DNA of 64,000 nt from Pisaster brevispinus. Lineage: Eukaryota > Echinodermata > Asteroidea > Forcipulatida > Asteriidae. Under the pieces are notes generated by a model. It saw nothing but the letters and a program-made list of their open reading frames with translations, was not told the DNA's origin and made no database searches. Positions 35,401 through 57,440 of this stretch are shown here, in pieces (position 1 is the stretch's first letter; every line of letters starts with the position of its first letter). Position numbers and translations under genes: made by a program. The DNA lies in the NCBI GenBank assembly GCA_023634235.1, contig JAMKCF010000042.1, positions 496,001 to 560,000 of the forward strand. The letters are read 5' to 3'.

Positions 35401-38400
35401 CCATCATAGATATGTTTCTTTCAACAATTGAAGGACGGTCTGTTCCACTTTGTGGTGTGTTATCATCGTTCAATTGGTGTTTCATCTTCATCAGTTGCGA
35501 TCAATTCATTTTGAAAAAAAAAATGAACACCAACACAGGGATGGGGAAAAGGTCACATCGATCTCTCAAAGTGGCAAACAGTTTACATAAAGAGAACAAA
35601 ACAGATTGTGTCAATCTTTAATAAACCAGATTTTCTTTTTGCTGATCTAGTTTTTCATATAACCACTCACAATCAGTCGTCGACAAACGATCCAACCTTG
35701 ATGAAAACTTTGATCTGGTTCTTGTCATGTTGATTGCTGTCTTGATTGCCGAGGCCAAAGATCATTAAGTCAAGCACGTCTAGTTTGTTGATCAAATAAA
35801 GAGAGCGAAGGAAGACTAGCTATTCTCCGGAGCTCGATGGTATCATCTGTCACATCTTGATGGAGAACAAGACATCAAGACGACGGGTGAAGAGCGTTCT
35901 TAAAGATGTCGAGAGTAAACGGGGAGGACATTAACACCGACTAATTTAGTTCATTGGGTTATTTCGTTTTGTATGCGAGGTAAAGTTTATGAAATTATAA
36001 CGAGAGATTTCTTTACTGGATAGTGTGCTGATTGTGGTTCTTCTAAACCATCCGGGATCATCCAAAATGAGACGTAAAAGAAAACCGCGTTCGGGCACAA
36101 CTCGTGTTCAATATATGTATTGCTTTGCTACAACTTATAGTGGATGCCAAATCTCAGATCTGTACGGGACCGAACGTTAATGCTGGTAAAAAGCAGTTGT
36201 CACTATGAACAAAGTAACACGGCCGTAATGACCGGGTGTGGCAGGACATTCTGTCTCCCCGGAGATTATGTCCCCTGGACGGCGGCCTGTGTACAAACAT
36301 CTTTTGATATCGCTCTCTTTTGAATATCCTCCTTCAACCCATGTTAATTTCCCATAAGGTGGACAGGATCTCCTAGGACAGATTTCCCTATGACACTGCG
36401 AACACACACCTCTGGACGACAGACCACGATGGTGGTTGCCCAGTGGGTTTAATTATTAGTCCGTGTCAGAATTGATAGTTTCGGCATTGGCTATGGCAAG
36501 ACCGACGAGAAGGCCTACTCTCCACCGCTGCTGCCGCTGTCGTTGCAGCCAACAGCCGTAGCCGTATATAGCCGAACTTGCTTAATTCAGACACGGTCTT
36601 ATACATCGAAAAAGTATTCAATTACGTAACAGAAAATTCCAACTTAAAATGGGGAGATTCGGTTTACAATAATAGTAGAACTCAAAAAAACCTATTACAT
36701 CACAACACAGAGGAAGATTACAGAGTGATGACAAGCTGGCAGGATAAAGATTTAGATCTCTGACAAACCTGATTGGAGTTCTGTCTTAAACACCGGTAGA
36801 TGTGTATGTATTATTAGGCACAGCGCTAAGGGCCTTGGACTGAAAGATCAACCACTTAAATGCAAGTTTAATAATATCAAGAAACGTAGACCACGTGACC
36901 TGTGACATCACATGTTTACAAATGAGCCGCAGAGCCCGGATTTCGGATTTGTACACAGCTCAATGGAAGAAAACATTAATCTTAATTTTATTGAGATTGC
37001 ATCGTCTGATTTACAACTTTTGATACGAGGAAAGTGCCCCGGGGGTGGGCACATCTCAAAGCTTGTTCAGCTGTTATTTTTTATCATGACACAAAATGCA
37101 CAATTTCCCAAATGACCAGTGCAGCATCTTGCCTGCCATTAAGGCCCTGGAATGTACGAGGTCGAATTCTTTTCTTTTGAAACAAAGGTTTTATGGTCCA
37201 TATTATCTTCGCTCGTCCCCAGCGCCTTGCCTTAAAACCAAAGGCGCTGGGATGGGCAAACGTATCAAGCACGCTCATTGGTTAATGCTCAGTCCCATCA
37301 TGCATCACACTCACACTGCAAGCACTGCACGCATGACGTACTTCCTGAACAAGAATCTGTGCAAGCTGATTAGCCCATCCCAGCGGTCCTGGATAGGCCG
37401 CTGGGGCCGAGCGAACATATTATCTTACAAACAAATTGCAAGAAAGCCGGGCATACTAAATTGCCATGATTACGATCACTGTAAATTACGAAGTAACACG
37501 ACCGAAGTATCCTTGAAGTTGACGGATTTTATGGAATGAAGAAATTGACAATTTCTAAAATTGTAAATTTCTTAATTTATTGTTCTGTTCAAACGGCCCT
37601 TTCTGGTTACGTTCCCAGATGATCAACAGAACCGTGTCCTAAGTGTATCGAATTTCATCCCAGGGTGGGAGCGATAGCTTAAATTGCGTCAATAACGACC
37701 GGGGTGTGACAAAGTCAATACGTTCAACTGATTACTATACCCAGTGCATGACTGTGAATGACGCTCACTAACAACATTGTGCGATGTTCTTCCATTCTCA
37801 TGCGAACCGCTGTTGTAATTGTCTAAATATTTACCGTTTGTGACATTGAGGGAGCAACGGACAATCATGTGTGTTGTTTTGTCAATTCCATGTTCTTCAA
37901 ATTTATTCAATAAATGGCTCCATACGGCTGGGCAGTGGCAAAGGCATCTGAGTGCTTATGTTGCTGATGAAGCTGTACCATGAAGTGTATGCTATTCAAA
38001 AATACTGACAACATAAAAGAATAAAATCACAGCTAGTCTGTAATATTGATGTAGTTTCACCTTTAGATTACAAATATTGTATTAAGCAGTTTGTGTTTCG
38101 CCAGCTGACGCAATTATTTGTATTTCCCTGGCATCGTTGACAGCTATCCTTTCTTCTTTGTTTCAAGCTAACACGTTTTTATTGGTTAAACAAACACACA
38201 GTCGTCGGTAAAACTGATGCCCAACGAACGAGCTTGTGGCTGCGTGTTTTTAATTGTCGTTTTAAAAAATAACGCAATGTTGCAGACACTGTAATGGTCT
38301 TATTCAATAACTGTTTGAAAAGTTGTTAAGGTTATGACTAATTTAGTATGTTTCAACTTGGATACATCAGATATCATCTTCATCGTGTTACAACCTTTTG

Positions 38401-39628
38401 TTTCTGAATCAAAAGGTGTAAATATGAAATAAAAATATGATTTATAATCCTTTTTGAAGAAGCGTTCGAAGGAAGGACTCCTCAACAGTCTTAAGACACC
38501 GCATTATTAAGTTATTATAAATGAATAAAAGTGCCCAACCATTGTGAATTTTGTTCTTCTTTTGGGAAGGGTTTTTAGTTTAACAAAACATAACTGGGCT
38601 AGAGATGGAGTAGAGTCACAAAGTTTTGCACACTCTGATGTGCCTTGCGCGCCTTCAGGAGAAATCTACTGCAGTCTACTCTAGACTTTGATATACCTCA
38701 AACTCGGTTTTTCCCAGATCCAACACCTCTTCCAAAAATAATGTTTTATTCAAATTGTTTTTACCAGGTAAACCTTGTTAGTTTTTTACTTCCTACGCCT
38801 TGCAAAAGTTTCAAATCTCAGTGGTTACTAATCACCTATTGTACCATCAGTCAAATTCCTTCAATTGTTTTTGTCTGATACTTCCCCCTCCCTCAAATGT
38901 AAAAAGTCTTTGTTGACATAAAATGCACATGCCGCTACAGAGCTTACCAAAGTCTTGCCGCTCCATATAAGTCCCTTGTGTTAATAAACCAAACCCGACG
39001 AAGGAAACATCCCGACCTGCCCAAACTAATGTTCCTAAAAGTTGTACAAGAAAATCGCACCTTTACATCTGTTAAAGCCAAACTATTTCAAACTGAAACA
39101 GAGAATTGAAAATCTGGACTTTATTCACGTGTGTTGGGTAACAGTTTGCAGCGTTGTACATCAGTGTCTAATATAGACGGTCTGTAACGGTAACCGAGAA
39201 AATGTGTCCATTGTAGATGAACATTAAGTTTGGCAGTACATCAAATTTTCTTGACGATCGTTGCCATTCAATGTTCTAAAGAAAACGTTCAAACAATGAG
39301 AAATAGAAGATTTTGAATATGATTGAATTTCGAAAACTTACTTTCTCACAATGTTATGCCGAGGGTTTGTTATATACCGCATTCCATGCAGGGTTGTGCT
39401 GTCCCCGAACTCATTCCATTTCCGCCTGTCGAATATCCCACAACAATGCTCGACATCTGACGTCATCCCACCATCATCTGTCTGGGTGTGAACAGATCGT
39501 GTCCGATTGACACGTTTGCCAACCTCCTCATCATTCCTCTCGTCCAACCTCAAGGAACCGGTCGACATGGATTCCTTTGATAGTTTATATTCATTGTGTT
39601 TGTCATCCTTTACTGTCCATACGTCCAT
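24631..39628 (-). CDS. ASIC-like: Gene span: acid-sensing/ENaC-degenerin family Na+ channel A (8 exons, complete)
   Basis: This is a plasma-membrane trimeric cation channel subunit of the amiloride-sensitive family (ASIC/BASIC side by size and motifs). Eight exons join to 510 residues. Residues 81-82 are the HG gating motif (TTLHGMRYI). TM1 covers about 97-117 and is followed by the post-TM1 motif FPAVTICN (140-147). A Cys-rich extracellular region includes C.C.LPC (exon 6), SPGFETLVT (exon 3) and NSCGCK (exon 4). TM2 begins SDVGGYMGLMVGAS, with the selectivity-filter GAS at 474-476. The start is the ATG at 39628-39626, the first in-frame ATG; the frame is open a little further upstream. A possible AATAAA lies 23 bases past the stop. 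The ligand (protons, peptide or bile acid) cannot be read from sequence. Confidence 0.93.
25206..25320. repeat. Dispersed repeat, second copy of 948-1090
   Basis: Shares ACCAATCATAACACCGATATG, AAAAGCTTA and GACCAGTGCC with 948-1090. It lies in channel A intron 7. Confidence 0.65.
25577..25741. mobile_element. GTGTGGCAGGAGATTCTG MITE copy 1
   Basis: The left end GTGTGGCAGGAGATTCTGCC is inverted at the right (CTCCGGGGACAGATTTCCCT, then GACAC). A second copy is at 36236-36396. The interior shares TCTTTTGAAT, TCTCCTCCAG/TCCTCCTTCA and TTAATTTTCCATAA. Confidence 0.8.
25909..26000 (-). CDS. Channel A exon 7
   Basis: Residues 432-463 read NIIDLVIFFEELNYEEIRQ then PDYTFTDLL. This matches the F(Y)E.L.YE segment immediately before TM2. 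The donor CTAA|gtaagt splits a Ser codon, phase 1. Confidence 0.94.
27185..27615. repeat. Inverted pair of a dispersed repeat
   Basis: Bases 27185-27256 are the inverted counterpart of 27535-27615 (AACGTGAGGTTGGAGACTTG and GACTCTA..ATTG.AAAATGAGT). A single related copy is at 45185-45260. It lies in channel A intron 6. Confidence 0.65.
28502..28655 (-). CDS. Channel A exon 6
   Basis: Residues 381-432 include HCNCSLPCHRQVFTPRIS and FWPAEH, matching the family C.C..PC......S...WP pattern. The acceptor is tttttaccag and the donor is CAG|gtatgg, phase 2. Confidence 0.93.
29425..29468. repeat. Poly-C / poly-A tract
   Basis: About 14 C followed by about 30 A, in channel A intron 5. Confidence 0.95.
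30020..30082 (-). CDS. Channel A exon 5: 63-base micro-exon
   Basis: Residues 360-381 read DLDTVRFCTYGELVRCVQPA, giving a C-x7-C pair. The acceptor is ctttttgcag and the donor is gtaagt, phase 1 to 1. It was found by looking for the equivalent of the 57-base exon in channel B, and it restores the Cys pair before the C.C.LPC motif. Confidence 0.85.
30471..30627 (-). CDS. Channel A exon 4
   Basis: Residues 308-360 include EKPYVTQC, then YTVETCQALCK and the conserved NSCGCK. The Cys spacing matches the thumb-region disulfides of the family. The donor is CCAG|gtcaga, phase 1. Confidence 0.92.
30680..30872. mobile_element. GGGCCC foldback MITE copy 2 (diverged)
   Basis: AAATTTCATAGAACTG at the left and CGCTTAAGCAGCTCCACAAA at the right keep the family ends. 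The inside has GCTTACCAG.TTAAAAGGTTACC in the reverse orientation to copy 1. Confidence 0.65.
31510..32732. mobile_element. TTAA-flanked 1.2-kb element with inverted ends (piggyBac-like MITE)
   Basis: TTAA at 31510-31513 and 32729-32732 flank AGGGACACACCGGCTT and AAGCCGGTGTGCCCCT (19 of 20 bases pair, including TTAA). TTAA duplication is the hallmark of piggyBac-type insertion. The inside carries two long hairpins, 31846-31925 (TCGCGGTCGTAAT.../ATTGGTTACGACCGCGA) and 32533-32583 (TCACGTGATTTATCC.../GGATAAATCACGTGA). No transposase frame is seen, so it is non-autonomous. It lies in channel A intron 3. Confidence 0.75.
33136..33234 (-). CDS. Channel A exon 3
   Basis: Thirty-three codons, residues 275-307: VMIHKQGEYPFVKQLGFAVS then PGFETLVTLK. 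This is the extracellular segment H....YP....LGF..SPGFE found in all ASIC/ENaC proteins. Phase 0 at both ends. Confidence 0.94.
33795..34329 (-). CDS. Channel A exon 2: TM1, palm and finger region
   Basis: Residues 96-274 run from LIWACFVIGLMSILVFAVV (TM1) through FPAVTICNYN to a conserved DCKWRSSVNC segment. This is followed by LTDFGVCYTFN and a phase-0 donor after GAGFK. Several NXT/S sequons are present (NVS, NIS, NIT, NCT, NFT). The acceptor is ttttcacag. Confidence 0.95.
34573..34812. mobile_element. GGGTCA-family MITE copy 3 (diverged)
   Basis: Contains TCCGGGTCCGGGG, GAGCTGACCCG, TTTCTGTGTCATTTTGG and CGGGACCCGGAT in the same order as the other copies. It lies in channel A intron 1. 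Confidence 0.55.
36236..36396. mobile_element. GTGTGGCAGGAGATTCTG MITE copy 2 (nested)
   Basis: Same ends as 25577-25741 (GTGTGGCAGGACATTCTGTC ... GACAGATTTCCCTATGACAC). It is inserted within the 36014-36728 repeat. Confidence 0.8.
36461..36596. mobile_element. 136-bp MITE with CCGTGTC ends (nested)
   Basis: The left end CCGTGTCAGAATTGATAGTT is inverted at the right (AACTTGCTTAATTCAGACAC, then GG). It also starts like the palindromic MITE at 55259, suggesting one superfamily. Confidence 0.75.
37140..37430. repeat. Dispersed repeat shared with 42490-42640
   Basis: CTGAACAAGAATCTGTGCAA and GATTAGCCCATCCCAGCGGTC recur in inverted, diverged form at 42560-42640 (CGGACGGGTAGGTGAGCTTG-like, GCAAATTCTTGTTCAG). 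A CCCCAGCGCCTTG / AAGGCGCTGGG hairpin sits at 37218-37254. The 147-codon frame across it is not taken as a gene. Confidence 0.55.
39342..39628 (-). CDS. Channel A exon 1: cytoplasmic N-terminus with HG motif
   Basis: Residues 1-96 start MDVWTVKDDK. The long hydrophilic tail ends FGDSTTLHGMRYI, the family HG motif just ahead of TM1. The donor AGAAA|gtaagt splits a Lys codon, phase 2. Confidence 0.9.
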
Positions 39629-42600
39629 GGTGATTCTGAGGATATCCACGTGACTGAAGTTGAACTTGTCCAGCCGGTACCTTGGCCAGACAAGAGAACA
39701 AGCCAACCAGACGTCGAACCAGAGACACCTGTTTATCTTGCAAGGCCGGTGTAAAATATGACCTGGTCAATTAACGGTTCCTCTCTCCAGCCAACCCCAA
39801 TTGTTTAACCAAAAAGATGGTGTTCAACTGAATGCACAATCGGCCGTCAACAAATGGCAACAGACGGTAACACTTAAAACGGAACGCGTGGAGGTGTTTG
39901 CACTGCCAGTTATGGGATACCATTCCAATGTATGTTGAAACGAGTTACCATAGCGAGCACTGAAGCCGTATTTGGTGTTGAACCATACCGCATACCATAG
40001 TCGAATCAAACACAAGTATTACGAGCAGTCGAAATTTAAGTCGAGCACAGACGTGAACCGTCTCTGGAGAACCTCAAGCGATGAAGTGACAGCGTTCTGT
40101 GTCAAGCTCCTACCTCAGTACACCACGAAAAAAAGAAACTCGTTTCGATAGGAGCTATAACCGTAAGGGCCGCCTCCCCGGAGTACCCGATGTGTGTTAT
40201 CAAACCGTAGACAATTAACCGTAATCTATGGATCAGTATTTGCTTTAAGGAGACAACTGCCCAGTAATCGACGCTTATTAGTGTTGGTCGTGTCTCAGCA
40301 AATACATCTGCACCTCTGTCTTATAAAGGCGATAACAATCATCTCCTTTTTCGCTAACACTGGTCAACCACATGCTCAGGTTTCATAAGTCGGCCATTTT
40401 GATTTCTTCCGTCACGTGACTGATGACGCGTCTTGCTGCTGCGCCTTATACTTGATATAAAGCGTTAGCATTGTTCTCGTGTTGGATATTCGTATTCGGG
40501 TTACTCAAGTATCACAATACTCTCCTTCAAAATCCATACTTGAAACTCGACTAAAAAATACCTTTGCTCGAAGTCATGTACTGGATACTCAACCGAAAAC
40601 CTACGACTCTATTTTTAACAGTCAAATATTCCATTCCGCTTACCCATACATGCGTTGATATCCATAGAATAAAGGAACAAAGCTCTGGGGAAAAAATTAT
40701 TTTCAGTCAGGTATGATGTATTTATGTTTGGAAGATAGATATCATTACAAGCAGACAGTGGGAAAATAGTAAAAGAAACGAAAAACAGTAAAATAAAAAG
40801 TGTTGATACCTCCTTTTGCAGTATTTGTTTTTTATACGTTTACTCGTACTCGTACTTGGAGATCCAAGTAACTGGTACTCGGCTGTTGGACTCGGTAATC
40901 GGAAATCAGAATACTTGGTACTCAGACCCGATGGCCCAAGAACCCGTACTCGAATACATGGCCTACACTTCAACCCCATTAATCGGCGGTACTTGAAACT
41001 CGACTGAAAGGTACTTGAATGCAACACTGTAAAGCACCCAGAGCTGATGCACAGTTATCCTGGCACGAGTACACAATATTTATTACCTGGGTTGGCACGT
41101 GATTCTCTAGAAGTGCCCTTTAAAATACATCTCAAACCTCTTTTTATGAAGATATATGTTCTTTTTGTTTTATATAGCACCATTGTTATAATTGATAATT
41201 ATGGGTAATTAGAAAGCATTTAATCTCCCATTTTATGCAGAGAAGGCCATCTTTGTTATGTGAACCATAATGCCTACCAGTGGTAGGCAAAACTCCCGGC
41301 TGTAATATTGCAAAAGAAAGCTACGCGTGATTATTTCTGGACAGGTTCTCTCGGCATTCCAAGCCAGAAGAGCCGGCACTCTGGTAGTAGGATCGGATAG
41401 TCTGAGGTTTTCTTGATAAACGAGTTCGCCAACGCAGAGGGCGTAAATAGCAGGCACGGCTAAACTCGAGCTCTCAATCAGCTCTCCCTTTTACGTTTGC
41501 GAATGCCTTGGACAGTGCGAGTCTTTACTTGTTCGAGTTTGTATTCGAGAAAAACGAGACTGAAGGTACTGAACTCAGAGACCTGTCGCTATAAGGCTAA
41601 CCAAAGGATGTTTTTTTTGTCCAGAAGCTTAAATCATGTAATGTTTCCAATGACTTAGTTTTTACCAAAGTGTTATCCAATCTTCACCTTCTTCAATAAA
41701 GTCTGGTATGTCAGTCTTAGAGCCTTAGAGTCTTAAAGGATTGCGTGGACGATAAAGATTTACAGTGTACCTTTTAATCGGCAATTATCTCTATGCTTCA
41801 AAGACACAATGCAAGATCTGGCCCATCCACGTCATTCTTCAGTGGTTGTCAACAAATCAGGAAGAACCACGAACCCACACTAAAGCGTTTCAGAAAGTCC
41901 TTCTTGCCCAATGCTTTCCACATATTCAGCTGTAAAATTAAAAAGATGATATTCTGCCTTTCGTCCCTCTTCTCTACTTCTTGGTTTGCTGACATGTACT
42001 CGCGATTTTTGTAGGCCTCCTCTGTCATTGTGTTTTTAACTGCTCCTTTACTTTCGGTGGTTTTAATTTGTTGATTTGTCACCCTTTTTCGATGGTTGTA
42101 AAAAACTCTGCCACTGTGTTATTTGTCCTCACTGTTAATCTTTTTTTACAGTACCGGAACTGTATATTTTTAAACTTCTTACATGTTTAACAAATATTTA
42201 TCTAAGCGTTTTTATGGTAAGATGCTCTCTGGAAAACAACGTTTAAGTTGGTTAACGTGACGTTTACAATTGATTGTATTGAGAATCGTAACAAGGTCTA
42301 CTGACTTTATTAACAGTTCAAATTGTCATTTGCCGTCACGCTTGAACGACATGCATTATTTTTGGGGGATAAATGTGACCCACTTCACGACGCGCAGCGC
42401 ACGTACACGAGCATTTTTTGTCGCCGTTTTAGGAGTCAAAATGAACATGAAGGAAAATGACTCCCGAATGGCATAAAAATTGCAGACGCGCATTGATCGA
42501 GCTTGGCCTAGTGCGCCCTCTGTCGATTGAAATTGTCTTTGACGTTATTTTGCTCAGCCCCACCGGTCTCATCATAGACCGCTTGGACGGGTAGGTGAGC

Positions 42601-43213
42601 TTGTGCAAATTCTTGTTCAGGATGCAGTGATGCATGATGGGAACGATTGTACTTCAGCCGACGCATTGTGCACAATCACACATGTATACACACACGATAT
42701 GATAAAGCAAACAGGCTCCATGGAAATTTCTCGGAAACCAAAGTAAAAGGATTGTTGCGATTGATTAGTACAAGGCAAATAATGACAATAATTATTTGCG
42801 ATGGATTTACACAATAAACCCACATTTATTATTATTGATGGTCAAATCTTTCGTAAACGGGAAGAGGTGACCGGGGAAGGTCTGGGGAATAGTCCAATAC
42901 GCGTGGGTATACGTCAGCCATTTGGATGAGGCGCTCGGACTGAGCAAATGACGATGCGTCCTTCGTTGACGTCAACGTAAAGGGTGATACTGTTAAATGG
43001 ATCTACACATCATTATCCATTAGTTATTGTCAGGACTATTATGACAACGGCATTTGAAGCTTCAATATTCCACCCCAGCGACGGACTGAACAAGCACGGT
43101 TGAAAACTTGTCTTTCTCTTCGCCACTGAAAACGGGAAATTTTACCTACCCTTCAGGATAAAATAAGAAGTTTGGTAGCTGTTGATGAAGGAAGAAACCG
43201 AGATCGGATCAAA
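39629..43213. other. 3.6-kb region between the divergent channel start codons
   Basis: It must hold the promoters of both channel genes. I see no sharp TATA pair. Bases 40475-40625 and 40835-41020 are rich in TACTCG/ACTCGTACT words and look like a degenerate tandem or foldback repeat. The rest is unremarkable. Confidence 0.5.
40475..41020. repeat. TACTCG-rich degenerate repeat block
   Basis: Words such as TACTCG, TACTTGAAACTCGACT and ACTCGTACTCGTACTTGG recur. TACTTGAAACTCGACT appears in both halves (about 40540 and 40990). Confidence 0.65.
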
Positions 43214-54085
<10,872 letters not shown>

Positions 54086-55965
54086 CCTCTTCTAGACAGC
54101 GGTGGATCAATTGTTAGTGGTTAACGCCATCAAAGATAACAAGCGAGGAGGGGGATGGTTAAGACAGTTTCAAATAGGAAAGTAACAAAAAGAGACTTTA
54201 CCTTACATGTCTGGTTTTGAAAGGAAAAAAAAACATAGTGAAGTAAATCTCACAAATCTTTTGAAAATTATTTCGATTGCAGCATTAGTTATGAATACAT
54301 TTAAATTGAGTAATAATGTTTTTTTCTTCTTTAGTGTCATATATTTAAAAAATTATCCTTCCATCTCTGTGCCTTTTCTTAACCCATTATCGTAAGACAT
54401 TTATAGTGCAGAGGCTGCTAATTTGAGAGGGGGGGAACCCTGTAACAATATTGTTTGAACTGATGCTGATTTGTTATAAAATTCATGCCAGAGACTTATA
54501 CATTGTAGGCTTGTCTTACCAGTTAGAACAAAAACTCATTCAATATAATACCCGTTTGCAAAATGAATGCTCCATTGTGTCAGTTTTCAACAGTCTAAAG
54601 GAGTAAATCAATTTCAACAGTTTAGCATTACTGGTCAAAATAAGATCATTCAATTTCACAAAAGTCAACAGCAAGAGGTTGGTCAACAACTCAGTTTCAT
54701 CAAGTGTAAATAGGTGATAGAAATTCAGCTGAAGAATTGGGAAATTGTTGTCTGGAATGCCTAAAAAATTAAATGGAATGACTGAAACAAAACCCGAACG
54801 AGAAGAAAGAAGTTATGTGTGCTCGACAAACTCAACTGAACGCAATAACAGCGAATGGGGGAATGCATCAATTTGAATGCTGAAATTGACCGGGAAAACC
54901 TGTAACAGATAAAACTGCAGAGTGTCTTATATAGTTAATCACTAAATAGAATGTATATATAAACAAAATTAATTTATAAGTAATCGATACCAATTGATAC
55001 ATGGAGAATACACGTAGTTTTGATAAACTAAAACTCCTTAGATGAATGTATGACTAAAAAAATAATTATGACAAATAAATAAATAAATAAATAAATAGGA
55101 TCCAATAAAAGCCTTTAGGCACTAAATACTGATGGTTCTGTCTCCGGTGAAGAGTTCCATCAACGGGTATAGCTGGACTGTGCTAAACCACACCTGTCGT
55201 GGAGATACTGCTTTCTGGGTCAGATTGACTGAAACCCACCATTTTGATCATTAGGTAAGGCCGTGTCCGAAACGGCGACTTCGGCTACAGCTACAGCTAG
55301 ATCAGCGCGTCTGCCAGTGTTGAAGAATAGGCAGACGCGCGCGATCTAGCCGTAGCTGTAGCAGAAGTCAGGCCCGCGATCCGGGGGGGGGGGGTGCTGT
55401 GGGTGCTGCAGCACCCCAAACTTTTTGGAAGGAGGTGCTGGTATATACTAAAGCACCCGGAGCTGGAATATTATACTAAAGCACCCAGATGAATAAATAC
55501 ATACAAAACAAAAAACACAAAAACAAAAGCAAACAAATAAGCAAACAAAAAACTAAAACATACATTAAATCACAAATATTTAAGGAACTTACAAAAAACA
55601 CAAAAGATTAAATCACAAAACAAAAGTGAAATGCAAAAAAAGACAGTAAGAAATACTTTAATAGATACAAAAAACCAACTGTTTTCAAAGTTGAGGCCTA
55701 CATAAAATACAAATAAATACAAGCCGAAAAAAGGATGTAAATAATTCAAAAAATTCCCATTGTAAAAAGTAAATACATTTAGATGCGCATTGTTTTGAAG
55801 TAACTCAAAAATAAACACATATTTCACAAACAAAAATAATCATACTGAGTACAGAAACTATTAAAAATTTGTAATACAAAACTTAGTACGTGCTTTTACA
55901 ACGCAGCTTGTTTAAATGGGAAACACCATGAGCGAGGAATACACTGCGCGCGCCATACACCACAG

Positions 55966-56098
55966 ATTCGAAATAAACAAGCAAGTCAGAATTAAACGAA
56001 CAACTCGGTAATAATCGAACAACTCAAAAATAAACGAACAACTCAGAAATAAACGAATATTGCAGAAATAAACCAACCTCGGAATTAAACCAACCAAT
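55966..56098. repeat. Minisatellite (AATAAACGAACAACTCAGA)
   Basis: Five to six units of about 20 bases inside the hAT-like element. Confidence 0.85.
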
Positions 56099-56129
56099 AA
56101 CACAATAGTTTTCGAACGCTTTTACCTGG

Positions 56130-57440
56130 CCTCAAATGCTCACTGATTAAGTCCTGTTATAATTTTTATGACATTGTCATGATGATGAAAGAAGTTGACA
56201 TTCAAGCTAAATAATTTCATCGTTATTATCATTTTACAACAAGTCAACTGATAAATGGGGAAATTAATAATGATCTATCAAAGCCTTTACAATATTTTGT
56301 TCATGCTTATAAAACAAAAATCGCAATAAAAACTACAGGTAGCCGTTAACGAGAGGCACTTATTGTTCCCTTGGAAATTATCACTTCTGAACCTGACATA
56401 CTCCGTTATTCAATGTCAATATTAACGAAAGGGACGATAATTGCACGTAAAGAACAAGCCTTGGTAATATTAAAAAATTTGAACCACAATTCTAGTAATT
56501 TACTGCACGAGTCTCGAAAACTAAACATCTTTTCCGCAAACTCGAACGATAGGAATGGGGTAAAAAATATACAGACCACGAATGTTTTTGCACCATAATG
56601 GAGTAAGAAATAGGTAGACTGGGTACCCTGTGGTCACGTTCAAAAGACCGTGCAAGTCTAGCGACGAAAAGGTCACCATTGAGCTTCCGGGCACCTCTGA
56701 GCCATCAGCTAATGGGAGATTAACGTGGGTGCAATTTAGGTGATTTTTTTTTAATCACTTGTTTCCACATCAAAAACATTTTGGTGGAATGGCTACATTT
56801 TAAAATAACAATTTAATAAGTAAAATTAAAATAAAATCAGAAAAACTTATAAACATGAAGAAACCCTGCTCAACATTCTATCGCTTTGAGCGGCTGGGCG
56901 GTCCAGTGGCTACGTTTTAGCCACTGGACGGCCCAGTCGCCCAAAGCGATACATTAAACATGCGGTGGAAAACTCTCACCAGCTTGTGCTTGTAGATAAA
57001 ACGTGACATCGAAATAAAACTAAATAGCCATCGGTACGCTTTGTTCAAGTTAATGGCAATCATTATTAATTTCCCCCTGACTGGTAAAATGTTAATAAGG
57101 ATGAAATTATTTAGCTTTAATGTAATTTTTCGTTCATCATCCTGGTAATGTCAAAAACGTATGACTATAAGCAATTGATCAGTGAGCATTTGATGCCAGG
57201 GATAAGCCTTCAAAAACTATTGTGTTCATCCTTATAAAAAATTAACGAGAGGCACTTATTTCTCCCTTGGTCTTATCACTTCTAAACCTGACATATTCCG
57301 TTATTCAATGACAATATTAACGAAAGGACGATAAATGTACGTTAACAACTATGCATTGGAAATATTTTTCAATTTGAGCCACGATCTAGCAATTTACTGC
57401 AAGAGTCTCGAAAAACTTAATATCTTTTCACCAAACATCG
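56130..57440. repeat. Internal inverted and direct duplications in the hAT-like element
   Basis: Bases 56130-56275 reappear inverted at about 57050-57205 (CAAATGCTCACTGAT, GCTAAATAATTTCATC). Bases 56340-56545 reappear in direct orientation at 57235-57440 (AACGAGAGGCACTTATT, TATTCAATG.CAATATTAACG, GAGTCTCGAAAA). Confidence 0.85.
56880..56952. mobile_element. 73-bp palindrome
   Basis: TCGCTTTGAGCGGCTGGGCG and CCAGTGGCTA pair with TAGCCACTGG and CCCAGTCGCCCAAAGCGA. It sits midway between the duplicated arms of the hAT-like element. Confidence 0.8.

Larger units (their letters stand above)
36014..36728 (+). repeat. Dispersed repeat copy 1, interrupted by two smaller elements
   Basis: Flanks match 45559-45945: AACCATCCGGGATCAT, ACACACCTCTGGACGACAGACC, GTGCCCAGTGGGTT-like and AGTATTCAATTACGTAA. 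The match is broken by the MITEs at 36236-36396 and 36461-36596, which are absent from the other copy. Confidence 0.65.

Noticed and set aside
37096..37539. 147-codon frame on the plus strand
   Set aside because: It spans a dispersed repeat whose diverged copy at 42490-42640 shows the same phrases. No domain and no splice support.
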